Positions 9,768-21,253 of a stretch of 36,967 nucleotides of DNA are shown piece by piece. Both the position numbers and the translations under genes were made by a program. The notes below the pieces were generated by a model. The model was not told the DNA's origin, did not search any database, and saw only the letters and a program-made list of their open reading frames with translations. This stretch comes from Hysterium pulicare CBS 123377 (lineage: Eukaryota; Ascomycota; Dothideomycetes; Hysteriales; Hysteriaceae): assembly GCA_000467715.1 (NCBI GenBank), contig AJFK01000132.1:1-36967 (forward strand), read 5' to 3'. How positions within the stretch are numbered: position 1 is the stretch's first letter; the number at the start of each line of letters is the position of its first letter.

Positions 9768-12141
9768 TTAGTCAGATTCCTCATCCTCATCCTCGTCATC
9801 TTCCTCATCACTCTCCTCTTCCTCGGAGGACTCATTCTCCAGATAGTCGACCAAGAACCGAGTCTTCTCCCGAACCTTCTCCATCTCATCATTCTCACTA
9901 CTTTTCACATCCGACCACCACTGCAGAACGCCCTCGTTCTCGATCACATCCATCTCAACAAGTTTGGTCGCCACATTGAGTAGGATGGAATCGCCGTTTT
10001 CGCGATGCGCTAGGTCCGACTGTAGCAATAGCAGAAAGTCCACCTGATCAACTTTACCTGACTGGTCCTTGTCGAACATAATACGCTCCAGAAGCTCTTT
10101 GTGTTGCCCAAATGTCTGCGCAACCGCCTCCTTGACCGATGTGCCGGAGTTTACTAGACTTGCGACACGCTTTGTGAAGGATACGGCAACAGATCGTCGG
10201 ACCTGGTGTTCTGATGCGTTCGTGCTCATGCGGAGCGATGTTAGTTCTAGTTGAATGTTCCCAGATTCGTGGCCTTCAACGAGAGAGTCGTATATGCTTG
10301 CTGCAGCATCGTGGTCGAAATTAGCGGCATGATGGCTGGACTGACTGTCGACGGATCCAATAGAGACAAAACTATCGGCTGCGGATCTGTCATGATGAAA
10401 GTAATCCTGTTCTTCGGATTCGGAATTTAGCGTAGATATGGATTCGGTCGAGAATGCGAGGTTGCCAAGGTTGTAGACTAGATCCTGTTAGAGAAGCACA
10501 CAGACAAGGCTCACTATCATGACTTACGCAGTCCTTTGGGCGTCAGCCCTTCGACCACTTCATCTTCGTCTTCCTCGTCTTCGTCATCGAACTCGAATCC
10601 ATCTCCTCCGGCGCCGACAATTTTAGGATCAGATTTCCCCTTGACTAGATCTTCGTTGTGTACGCGTCTCCTCTTCGCCCTCGTGATTCGGTGCTCACCA
10701 CTTATGACCATGCCATCAGCGATTCTGACTTCATAAGAGATGAGTGCCCCGGATTCAACCTTGCATCTCTTGCCAATGACAGCTTCGTTTGCTACAATGG
10801 CCTGCGTTATCTGGCTGCCATCTCCAATGCTTGCATAGTCCCAAATGTGTGCTCCTTCGATATGGACATTCTTGCCAATGATACAATGCCTGCCAATAAT
10901 GCTATTTGAAACGATACTCCCATCACCAATGGAAGTGCCGCGTCCAATGACTGTCTTTTTGTTGATGATGCATTCTCGAGCAAGCGTCACGCCATCCTCC
11001 AAGTAGACGTTGCCTTTTCGGAGGCGATACGACTGCCCACGTACGAGATTGCTGTCGGGACAGAGAGGATATGCCCAGCGCGATATGATATCTTTACTTA
11101 CCGAATCATATGCATGCAGATTTCGAACTCTTGCTGCATAATGATCGGTGACGATATGTGTATGTATGGTTTTGCCATTAAGCTCGTAATCCTTGAGGAC
11201 GCTGTGAAGAAACCCTTTCCTCGGAGCCTGAAAGTCGAAGTTATCACTCCATAGAGCCAGGACATCGGGTGTGCAAATGTCAATACCGCAGTCAATCAAG
11301 TCTTGTCGTATGTCAATCTCCTGGTGGCTTGATAGAAGCTCCGGGTCGATGGAAAGAAATTTCTTTTCTTCTCGGTTGGGCATTTGCTCAAAATGCAAGC
11401 ATCTGTCCTTTGACGGATCAATGACGAAGACCGGACTTGTTCCTAGTGGTTTTGTTCGATGTGTAACTCCGCCTTCTCTAAGCACCATTGTCATTATAGC
11501 GTTCTTGTCCTTCGAACGTCGGGCGCGATGTGCAGCGAGGGCAGACTCCAGCGGTAGGTTGCTAATGACATCCCCATAGACCATCAAAAAGTCGCCGGCT
11601 AGAAGGCCACGGCTGTCCAAATCCCGCATAGCATCTCCAATTGAGTGTGATGTCGATCGTATGAGCTCCACTTTGGAGAACGGGGAGGAGAGAGAGGACC
11701 ATTTTGATCGACTAGACTTGAGATCAGCGTCTTTCTATGCACACTTCCACATCTCGGAGGTAAAGCCTTACTTTATGTATTCCTCCACTTGCTCAGTGTG
11801 AGCACCGCAGTATACAAAGATCTCTTCCACGCCAGCGTTTGCTAGAAATTCCAGAGTATATTCGATGAGGGGGGTATTCGCGAGAGGTAGGAGACACTAA
11901 CGATGGTTTGGTTAATGTATGGACGCAAAGTTTTGCGCGTAGAATGACACGAACCCGTGGGCGTTCGAGAGTGAATGGACTGAAGCGCGTCTCGAATGGA
12001 TCTGCAAGTATCTAGAAGTTCAGACATGTTTAACCAGAGCCGCAGATGTGGACTTACGACAGCTTGAAGAGGGTCCTCTCGCTCTTCTTCTGTGGGCTTT
12101 GACTTGTCGGCGGCCCCGCCCTTTTTGCTTTTGGGAGGCAT
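9768..12141 (-). CDS. GCD6: Translation initiation factor eIF2B epsilon subunit
   Basis: Catalytic subunit of eIF2B, the GDP-GTP exchange factor that recycles eIF2 for translation initiation. Five exons (12141-12058, 12011-11955, 11896-11772, 11711-10528, 10477-9768) encode 719 aa; yeast Gcd6 is 712. The N-terminal nucleotidyltransferase-like domain has QAVILADPFETRF and CLLPLANTPLIEYTLEFL. It is followed by left-handed beta-helix hexapeptide repeats (IGRGTSIGDGSIVSNSIIGR and on) and an acidic linker. A C-terminal W2 (eIF5C) domain contains LRMSTNASEHQVRR and LQWWSDV and ends in a long Glu/Asp tail. At the last intron the CTAAC branch is followed at once by CAG, so the next AG nine bases on (acceptor ending 10478) is used to keep frame. 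Frame and conservation fix all junctions. Confidence 0.95.
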
Positions 12142-12909
12142 GGTGGTGTTTGAGTGGAGGGTAGCTGGTTCGTGAATGTCTGCTAAGGCACAGGAGAATT
12201 ATGAGTCAAGTGCGGGAACATGCATGACTCAACTTAAAAATATGTGGGGTGGCTTGTCGTGACACAGATTGGGGACGTGCGGGAGGGAAGAAAGTTCCCT
12301 GTGCTGTGGTCGAAGGTGAGAATGGTGGCTTCACATCTCGAGTCTAGAACCTCATCCACAAGGGTCTCCTTCCTTGGCCTTGCACTCCAGGATTACACCT
12401 TATTTCAACGACAAGTTCAAAACCAGGCCTCGGAAACCCTTCTGCGGCTTACTATCTCCTTTTGCGCCTTAAAAAGCTGTACCTATGTACGTTCATCGTG
12501 CCGAATTCTTCACGTTAAAGTGCGAACACGTCCAAGCACCAAAACGATGCACATGTGATGAATCATCGGAAAACGCAGGTGCTGCCATTCTTGGAAAGTA
12601 AGTTAGTCCAGAAATCCTCCGTGAACTCAGTTGCCCGCCCTTTAATAATCTATTCTTAAGAATAAGGGTATGCCACCGATTACCTGCCCGCCATGCCTTG
12701 TGGCCGCTTGGCTCTACTATAACACACAACAAGAAAGCTTTGGTGAAAAGAATACGATACAAGATCCAAGTCGTCACTGCCTCCTATTAAGAGGTCAACA
12801 ATCCCAGACGCCGAAACACCGCTTCGAAACAATATGACCATGCCGAAAAAGGATAGGCTCCAAGAATATGTGATATGAAAAGAAAAGGAGTTTAATCGAG
12901 TAGCGTTCG
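12142..12909. other. Spacer between GCD6 and SKN7
   Basis: Promoter of GCD6 and 3' region of SKN7, both on the minus strand. It contains a perfect 14-bp palindrome, TATTCTTAAGAATA, at 12651-12664. I see no gene. Confidence 0.45.
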
Positions 12910-15098
12910 TTATCGCGGCCGTTGCATAGGATTCATTGGCTGTGGTTGTAACGGGGCCCCGTACATTTGCTGGCGCTTGGATGGATTGTTCATATCATCA
13001 CCGCCGCTTATATCCGATATCTGTCGCCTATGCGGACCTTGTGGCTGTCGTCCTGGGGGCATTGGCATTTGCGGTGACGTATTGTAGGCGAGGCCTCCCT
13101 GGATGTTGTTCACTCCATATGCACCCGGATGGCCTTGTACTGCTTGCATGTATTCGTCTGTAACACTGCTAGCCACTGGGGATACGCCAGGCATTTGGTT
13201 GGGGGAGTTCCAGGTGTTTGTGGTCGCCGGCGATTTTGCAGGTGATTCTTCGTCTTTCAGTGATTGTCTAGTCGTCGCGAGTGGTTGAGGCTGGACCATA
13301 CCATCGATTTGGTGCACTGGTTTCTTTAAATGGGCGAGATGTTTCTCCAACATATGTAAAAGGCCTTCTTTGGTGAACGGTTTGGGCAAAACGTCGTTCA
13401 TTCCTGAGAATTGTTAGTAGATACTTTATAAATAAACCGAAAGGACATACCATGCTGGAAATACATAGAGATATCGTCGCTACGGATGTTGGAGGTCATT
13501 GCAATAATAGGCGTAGAATCAAATTGACGTATGAGATGGCAGGCTGACACGCCGTCGAGGTTAGGCATAATGATATCCATGAGCACCAAATCATATTTCG
13601 AACCAGCGTTCATCTTGTTGACCGCTTCCAGACCATCAAGCTTGACATAATATTAGCACGGTTCGTTCGGAGAGATTCATTGTACTTACAGCATTATCAA
13701 TTGAGCAGTGGAAGGCGTAAAGGAATTTACCACCAATGCGTCTGCAGGTTGGATCGTCTTCCACCAGTAAAATTTGGGGGGCGCGAATCCATCCCGGGTC
13801 TACCTGCGTGCTCTTCTTTCTTGATTCTTGGGTTTGAACAGGCTCATGAGGCTTTGCTGGAAGCGGATAGGGAATATTGTGAATATGTTCGCTGTACATT
13901 GGGTCGATCCCATTGGTCTGGCCGACTGGATAAACCAGGTTGTCCAAATCTCCTACCCGTACTGAGTTTGATGAACTTGCCGAAGGAGGCGCGCCGCGAC
14001 TTGCAGGTCTGGTTCCACCGCGCATGAATTCTGGTGGCGGCGTCGTGAAGGTGCCATTCATACGCATCGTTACCTCGTTCATGTGCTCGAGGTTTCTTGG
14101 ATTAAGCATGACATCGGCATTTGTCTCGCTCAGGAGCTTAGACGCATGCTGTAGAGGCGACGCGGGTACGTCATCTTCCAGGGGTGTGACTTGTTGGTTT
14201 TGGGGTTCCACATTGCCGTTCTGGGTCTGACCTCCATTTTGTGCAAAGGGGTTGACTATTCGACTGTCCCGCCGCCGCTGCGCATCGACCGAATGTAAGA
14301 AACTCATGACATTTTGCATAACGTGCTCGTGGTTGACTACCGTCTTCTGCAATCCTATCACTTCCTGAAGAAGCATCGAATGGTGAATACTGAGCTCGTT
14401 GTATCGTTCTTGAAGTTGCTGCAATTGTTGTTGTGTCGCGACTAATTGGGTATTGACGAGATCCATCTGTTGAGTAGGAATCATCAGGTCTTCTGCAGGT
14501 TGGTTAAGTTTCCTGGGCGCTGGGGCCTTCCGTCGAATGTTATCGAGCGCGTCTTTGTTATTGGCTTTAAAATCTGGATGTTTGAATTCCCATGCCTGTT
14601 GAATGTCAGTTCCATGGTTGTGCCTTCGTACCACCAGCGGACCTACCCCAGCGCCATATGGCGATTGACCATTCTCCTCATTGTTATGCCGAACTTTGTG
14701 AAAATCGTACTTGTTCAACTGCCTTACAAAACTTGCAAAATTACTGTGTTTAAAATGTTTCGGTAAGATATGTTTGGTAAACTTTTCGTTCTGCGCAACT
14801 GTTAGTATTTCTTCCCTTGTGTAGGACATTCGTAGAGCACTAACCTCTAGGACTACAAAACTATCACCCTCATTTCCCCATCGTACTACGTTTTCATCTG
14901 TCGGGTTCTCCAACATTCTGTTATAAAAGTTCAGCGGATGTAACGAGCGCATTAGAAGCTTGGCGGAGCAAGCTTACTTATAAAGTTTGCGAACCTGAGA
15001 AGAGCATTAGCATCGAATACTTCAGCTTTTAAGATCGAACGGCAACGTACAAAGTCGCTGGAGTTGTTGGCTGCTGAGCCAACCTGGTTTGGGTCCAT
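12910..15098 (-). CDS. SKN7: Response regulator transcription factor Skn7/Prr1
   Basis: Nuclear DNA-binding response regulator at the end of the fungal osmo- and oxidative-stress phosphorelay. Seven exons (15098-15051, 14994-14978, 14917-14845, 14790-14647, 14595-13690, 13640-13451, 13403-12910) encode 623 aa; yeast Skn7 is 622. An HSF-type DNA-binding domain spans about residues 14-105 (FVRKLYKMLE, HFKHSNFASFVRQLNKYDFH). A coiled coil follows at about 135-195 (TQQQLQQLQERYNEL). The receiver starts near 368, with acidic pocket Asp374/Asp375, phospho-acceptor Asp418 (LVLMDIIMP), Thr445 and Lys467 (PKPF). The tail is rich in Gln, Pro and Met. The second exon is only 17 nt. The gene is divergent from a peroxiredoxin, a typical Skn7 target class in yeast. 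Confidence 0.95.
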
Positions 15099-16644
15099 TT
15101 TCAATTCTCGAGGCGCCTGTCACCACCCAAGCAACGAATGTCGGATCACCACAGTATGCCCACGAAAGAAAGCGCAATGTCTCAAGCGCCTTGTTCTCGA
15201 TGAATGGCCTGCGCAGAGCTTCGCCGTCTCTGTACTGAGTGCGAAGTATCGGATGGAAAGCGAAATCGGAGTCGAGGGAAAGGTCATTCGCCTTTTCGGG
15301 GCATTTGCCAGGTTGGGATGTGGCGGCGCGTGGGTTTGACGTAGGATGGGTCAATGGAGATGGACCACATCAAGAGGAGATGGAACGGATGAAGGAGAAT
15401 GAGAGTGGCGAGCTTGGATTGAGATGGAAGAAGCAGAGGACGAGGACGAGGCTTGGAGGGGAGAGCAATGCGGATTAGGTTACTGGCGCCTCCGACTAAA
15501 GGGTGGTTGAAAATTGGGTGGAATGCGCTCACAGCTCAGGACGAGGACTGCCGTCGCTAGCGTTGCTCTCATTGCTGCTTAGATTGGTCTCTCCGGGCGT
15601 TGCCCAATGCTCACGCCGATTCAGATCAGCCAAAGCCACTCACACACGGGCGGGGACTGACGCAGGGAGCCAAGGTAGCGGAAGCGGTCAGACGAAGCAG
15701 AGTGCCGAGCAGGCCGACATGGAGGGTGCATAGGGTGGAGGATGGTGGACGGTGGACGGTGGCACAAAGACGTGCCCCAAAGCCCTTTGATGAATGCGCA
15801 GATAGAGCCAACAGTCCGGGGGTCGTGACAGGTGAAGCGCACATCTCGCGGCTTGCTACTCAACCATGGAAGGCCAAGGGAGGCAAATATCCTGTGCCCT
15901 GGCTCCACGCCTCTCTGGCAGACATTCGGTTCGAGGAAGTGCTGCCGCTACGTACCCGATTGGAACACCCCCATGCAGCCAAAAGGAAGCAATTCATATT
16001 TCGGCCTTCTCCCTGAGTAGCAAGTTAAATTTATCACGACAGCCACGACAGCCACGGCAGCCTTCCGCGATGCCGCCTATGTATGTATAATGTGGCAGAT
16101 GAACGACAGCTGCACACTTACCCTGGGCGACGGGGAGAAAGCTTGCTGCGAGATGCCCCTCTTGACAATCTGCACTCGGTCCGCCCTCAGATTGCAGTTG
16201 CTGCTCCTCTCCCCTGACCCGCCCTCTGGCCTCCGCGGACCCAATTCCCTCCAAGTTTTGCTGTCGCATGCTCGGCTTCTCCCTAAATTCTGACGATGCG
16301 GCCGCCGCGGACAGGGAAGCAAGCTTGGACAAGCGTGCAAGGTCGGAATTTGTCGAAAGCACGGGCGCCTGAACGGATTCACGGGATTGACGGGGCGCCA
16401 CACAAATGGGGGGGAAGGGATCTGCTGGAGATCTTAACCCAGCCCGATCGTTAGCTGCCCGCGCCGCTGGAACTCGCTCCAATTGCACCCTTTACGGCTC
16501 AAGCTTGAAGCTGCCCAGCAACTTACTAAGGCATCCAACATCGCCGACTTCACCACTCTCCGCCAGCTTTCCATCCCCAAGCCTGCTTTGCTCCAAGCTC
16601 CGCCAATTGCTCCATTCAGCTGCCTCTGAACGCCACCACCGACA
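15099..16644. promoter_or_regulatory. Shared divergent promoter region of SKN7 and peroxiredoxin
   Basis: About 1.5 kb between two start codons facing away from each other. It is GC-rich, with no convincing coding frame on either strand. It contains a TTACTAA site at 16523-16529, a short GGTGGAC run near 15740-15762 and CCACGACAG-type repeats at about 16035-16062. Joint use as one bidirectional promoter is inferred from layout; two separate promoters fit equally well. Confidence 0.45.
16523..16529 (+). promoter_or_regulatory. TTACTAA, AP-1/Yap1-type response element
   Basis: Perfect match to the yeast Yap1 consensus TTACTAA, 116 bp before the peroxiredoxin ATG. Fungal AP-1 factors induce peroxide-defence genes through this site, so position and target fit. 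A 7-mer can also occur by chance in 1.5 kb. Confidence 0.45.
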
Positions 16645-17819
16645 ATGTTCGCTGCACGTCGTCTTCCTGCCGCGCGCCAGCAGTTGTTCCGCTGCTGTCA
16701 GACTCAGACGTCCAAATTCCACTCCTCCGCTCCCGCCCTCGTCAACGTTGGCGACCTGATTCCCGATGCCGAGCTCATGGAAGACTCGCCGGGCAACAAA
16801 GTCAGCCTTGCTAACGAGTTGAAGGGCAAAGGAGTCATCATCGGTGCGTCCCTTAGTCCAACAACAACTTGGCTTGTTTCCATGAGCAACAGCTGCAAGC
16901 AGCGTGGAGCAGAAAGCATGTCTGACTATTGACGCTCGATCCAGGCGTTCCCGCGGCATACAGTCCCTCTTGCTCGGAAAGCCATGTCCCGGGTTACATA
17001 AATTCACCCGGACTCAAAGATGCCGGTTCTGTCTTTGTGGTATCGGTCAATGATGCTTTCGTGTAGGTTTGCGGTATCTCTTCATGTCATTCACAAGGTT
17101 TTGCAGTCGTGTTGTCAGTTGCACTCAGTATTTCCAATTGTCCGACGTTAAGATAGGGTCTCGGGAACTATGAATACCTGACCTTGGAAATTAAGCGTTA
17201 TTCGTAAGGATATTGTCAGAACTTTGTCAGAGAATCGTGGGCGCCTCCGAACATCAGACTCTTCACTTTTCCGTGTCTTTCCAAGATTGACTCATCTCTC
17301 GTCTGTACCTGCATAATGCCATTTCAACTGCCCGTTGTTTGATTTGCGGCTAACCTTGCTGCAGCATGAAAGCCTGGGGGAAGAATCTTGATCCATCCGG
17401 CAAGAGCGGCGTGAGTCAACCTTGTGCAACGCTTGACGACAACGAAAGAATGTACTCATTGCCCCACACATGAGATGACCCGGTCCGTGTGCGGCAAAGT
17501 CAAGAAACGCAGGATATAATACCAACTCTCCGGCACCATGCTAATTCGTCGCGTTTCTCCAGGTCCGCTTTCTGGCCGACCCCCACCTCAACTTCACAAA
17601 TGCGCTCGATCTTGCCTTTGACGGCACAGCGATATTTGGAGGGCCGCGGAGCAAAAGATACGCTCTTCTCGTTGAGGACGGCAAGGTCAAAGAGGCATTC
17701 GTAGAACCCGATAACACCGGTCTCAGTGGTAAGAGATTACCTATGGCCTTCTCGATGGTTTCGGACTGCGGAACTGACATGATCCTACAGTCTCCTCGGC
17801 AGATAACGTGCTTGGATGA
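16645..17819 (+). CDS. Mitochondrial peroxiredoxin, Prx5/Ahp1 type
   Basis: Thiol peroxidase reducing hydrogen peroxide and organic peroxides. Five exons (16645-16843, 16945-17062, 17365-17410, 17563-17728, 17791-17819) encode 185 aa. The first 28 or so residues (MFAARRLPAARQQLF and on) are rich in Arg, Ala and Ser with no acid, like a mitochondrial presequence. The active site PAAYSPSCSESHVPGY places the peroxidatic cysteine at Cys76. The Prx5 segments VVSVNDAFVMKAWGK and RFLADP follow. After presequence removal Cys76 is the only cysteine, since the other two (RCCQ) lie in the presequence, so it should work as a 1-Cys enzyme needing an outside thiol. Intron 2 is long (302 nt), and introns 1 and 3 (101 and 152 nt) are above the local norm. 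The start has a good context (GACAATG). Confidence 0.92.
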
Positions 17820-19112
17820 ACCTGCCCCAACGGCGAGAACCCCTTACTTCGACGGCGAAGACGAGAGTCATCCAAACGGTCCGAAGCCGGGAATAACGTT
17901 TCATGCACGGCCGTGGTACAAACCTGAGTTCACAAACTGGACTGATTACCTAAACGCCTCTGCTACAAATAATCAGCATTTCACTTAGTCGACTTATCGA
18001 CCCGCCGTTCATGTGATAGCGTGATTATGTGCTAATCGCGAGCACCTTGCTCTATAGGCTAGTATGATCATCAACACTACCAGGTTGTCACCCTTCCAAT
18101 ATACGCGTGCCCACCCCAAACCTATTACGCGGTCGTTAAATGACTCCGGGAGCTTGCGCAACATTCGAACGTAATCGAATCTCTGCCTATTTCCTTCCTC
18201 AAGACTTTTGAAACTCCACAAAAACGAAACCCTAAAAACGTTTTTTATATAAAAAAGGGCGAAGACCACTAGACCCGCCAGCTCCACAATTACATCAAAA
18301 GCCACCTGTTCAGAATCTCTAATATTCTTGATGCAATACCTCTTCAAAGTATCCATCATCCCAATATCACTTAACTTTTCCTATTCAAGCAATTTCCCAA
18401 GCCTTGGACAAACCGAAAGATTTACTTTCCCCCGCCTTTCTCGGGCGGTCATTTCCCTTAACTCTTGACGCTGAGTCTCATAATTTGGAAGCAGCTAATT
18501 CCTCTCATACGCTATATTTCTCATCATCGGAGAACGGGCTATCTTCTCTCTCGCATACATTTTTTAGATCTTACAATCTACGAGATGTCATGTCTCCCTC
18601 AAGAGCACACCTGCTAGTATTGGGTGCTATGCTGACTCACCAATCAAAAGCATTCGGTTCTACAACATGAAATAAGCTAGGGGATAGAGTTATAGCGCTG
18701 GGGTCTTTGTGTAGCTGTGGGATTGGAATCAGACGATGTGTGGAAGTGCGAAGGAAGATGATCGGAGTTGTGGGGGTTGTTAGAAAGAGTTTTTGTTCTG
18801 GGAGAACATCTACTGTGGCTAAAAGAATAGCTTTACGTTAGGATTTATTCAGAATAATTTTGATGTTCATTTAGAAGTATACCTCGAATGGTGGATTGGT
18901 AAAGAGAGGGCGGGTGGTATGGTTGATTGTGGGATTAAGTGTGTGCTTAGTACGTGGGCAAGGGGACTTCAGGATAGTGGTATATTTCTTCTTAGCAGTA
19001 ATTGACGTCTGACTTTAATGAGTAGGTATCAAAGAGGATAAGTGGGCTCTTATGCTAGAATAAACTCATCCCCCTTTCCCGCCCACTCCAATTTCAGCCC
19101 TTCAACCACTAA
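17820..19112. other. Convergent intergenic region, no clear gene
   Basis: Spacer between two converging genes. A minus-strand frame at 18009-18359 (116 codons, with a hydrophobic patch LAGLVVFALFYIKNVF) has no recognisable domain, and I do not call it. A short A/T run at about 18240-18256 is the only low-complexity feature seen. Confidence 0.4.
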
Positions 19113-20917
19113 TTAGCCCCAGTTCACTTCATCAAAACAACCCTTCTCCTCCTTACAATGCATATCCCCACCCAACAATGCCGCCCCCCGTTTTTTGAAC
19201 TTATCAACGCTTGACTCGAAGCTTGAAGCCTTCGAGTACCTTTCCCTGTCCCTTTCTCCACGTTCCCTGCTCACAACGTCCCCTTCTCCCTCTCCTCCCT
19301 CTCCAACATCATCCAAATCACTGTCCTGTGTAAAATAATTCGACTCCTGATCTCCATTCCCTGACCACGGTGTCACATTAGAGGTACTAGCAGAAGAAGG
19401 CGCATGCGAGGACGTATCGGCTCCCGCCCCGCTATTCAGTTGCATTGGACTCACCCTCGTCTCCGCGAGGTACTCTTGCAAAGTAAGCAATTCATTGCGA
19501 CCGGGTAGACTATCTGTAGAAGCTGAAATGCGTCGGATTTTTGGAATGAGGAATTGCTGCTCAACGGATGCCTGACGACTGTTCAGTGCAGGTGTTGAGC
19601 TGTTGCGGCGAGAGTATATTGGCGAGGAGATACGTGCAGGAGTTATATCGTGGACACGTTTTGGTGCCGAGTGCGCTCTGCGGCGGCTGGTGAAATTGGC
19701 TGCGCGGTGGGTTTTGGTTGTTGGTTTGTCGGCCCTGGTGGAGGAAAGCTTGGTCAGGATACATAGTCGAGACTTTTGGTGGTGTTTTGGACAAGGCTGA
19801 GGGTTGGGCTCGTCATCGTGGATTGTTCGGGAAAGAGGCGTTCGAGGCAAGATAGTTTGTTCGATTTGCTGGTAGGTGTGCTTTGAGGTCTTTGGGGTCT
19901 TTGGGGTGCAGGCTTTATAACAAAAGCGCCATTTGCTCATTTTAGTCAAACATCTTTCATCTGAGGCGGTGCTTGATGTGAGAGTACTTAAGTCCAATTG
20001 TCTTTGGTCCTCATGATCCAATGGTGGGGATGCTGAGCCGTCCCACAAGGCAGGCGAGGTTGCCATCCATCCATAGTCTCCTTTCTCTCGTTCTCGTTTC
20101 CGCTGCAGGCGCTTTCGGCTTACTGCTTCAGCTCGCCTATCCTCTATCGAAGGGCCTTGATAGAACCCAGGCCATGCTGATGCTGCCGAAGGATCTCTTG
20201 CATGATGTCCTGCACCAGGGGAGAAGCGATACTTGGCGTGGAGTTGAAGGCTCGTTATGACGCTTGGTTCTAATTCACCAAAGTGTATAGGCCGATCCTC
20301 GACACTGGGTGTCAGATTGAGTGTGTAGCAAGACGCAAGCATTTGAAGCGCAATGAGTTGAACTAATGCAGACGTGCATCGTGGGCTGCTCTGAAGATTG
20401 GCATCAGAAGTATAGATGAGCGATTTGAAATGCTGTGAGATGTCGTTGGGCGTTGGAAGAGCCTAGGCCAAGTTTAGCAGCGAGCTTTGTCACGCGGTGG
20501 AGAGCGACAGCAAGTAGATGCCTTGCTAGTTTGATGACATTAGAAAGTCAGGATGATGTAGTGGGCTTTGGCTTTTGACGAGAATGGTACTGATCTTACT
20601 CTCTGCACTAGACTCCTTTTTGACACCCAGTTGGTTTCGCAATCGTCAAGTACTAGCCAGTTCACGACTTCACTTAGAATCTTGTCGGTGGTATGGTGCA
20701 TGCTGGCAGAGTTGTCTACGTGCATCTGATCATCATCGTTCGCATCGGCTAGATTGACTTCTCTATCATCGACCGGGCAATGTGGAGGGTTTGATCCTTC
20801 GATTAAAGTATGCAGGTGAGGACATTGATAGAGAGTGGTTAAAGGCTGCTCAGGTATTATCTTGACTTGTAACCTTTCCTTACTTTGGATGGGCTCGTCG
20901 GCAAATTCGGGTAACAT
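19113..20917 (-). CDS. Uncharacterised basic, Ser/Thr-rich fungal protein
   Basis: I do not recognise the function. Two exons, 20917-20600 and 20462-19113, join in phase 0 to give about 555 aa. The 137-nt intron has a GTAAGA donor, a CTAAAC branch and a CCTAG acceptor, and the second exon is open from that acceptor through ALPTPNDISQHFKSLIYT. The N-terminal part is acidic and moderately hydrophobic, with a CPHLHTLIEG...CPVDD segment. A middle block RRAEAVSRKRLQRKRERE is basic and helix-prone, perhaps a nuclear signal. The rest is disordered and rich in Ser, Thr, Arg and Pro, then acidic, ending in charged RERGERDRER. The start at 20917 is the first in-frame ATG after a stop upstream of it. 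An upstream non-coding exon is possible. Confidence 0.6.
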
Positions 20918-21253
20918 TAAGATACTGATTTTAGGTCGGTCAACGATTTTGAGTCGTAGTTGCGGATATGATAGCGAATAGAGAACAAGTGAACAAGGAG
21001 ATATGAATAAAATGTATCATGAGGTTAGGTGAGGTGGGTCTGCTCTCATGAGGGTGAAGGGTCTTATATGTTCAGCCTTGCTTGATAAGCGACGATAGGG
21101 GATCAGTCGGGTGTTGAGAGATTGGAGGTGACATGCTCGGGAAAGAAGGAGCGATTACTGGAAACATGGACGCCAAGCACGGAAAAGGAAATTCGACATA
21201 CCGAGTGAAGACGTGATCAGCCGTCTAGAACCAATGGTATGCGACGATACGTG
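20918..21253. other. Short spacer, no gene seen
   Basis: Promoter side of the unknown gene below and 3' end of the TFIIIC-like gene, both on the minus strand. No repeat or gene recognised. Confidence 0.4.

Noticed and set aside
15600-16016. 138-codon plus-strand frame and its antisense frames in the SKN7-peroxiredoxin spacer
   Set aside because: Frames overlap on both strands as expected of GC-rich DNA. None has a domain, splice support or a sensible start.
18009-18359. 116-codon minus-strand frame
   Set aside because: A hydrophobic patch but no recognisable domain; it lies in a convergent 3' region with AT-rich flanks.
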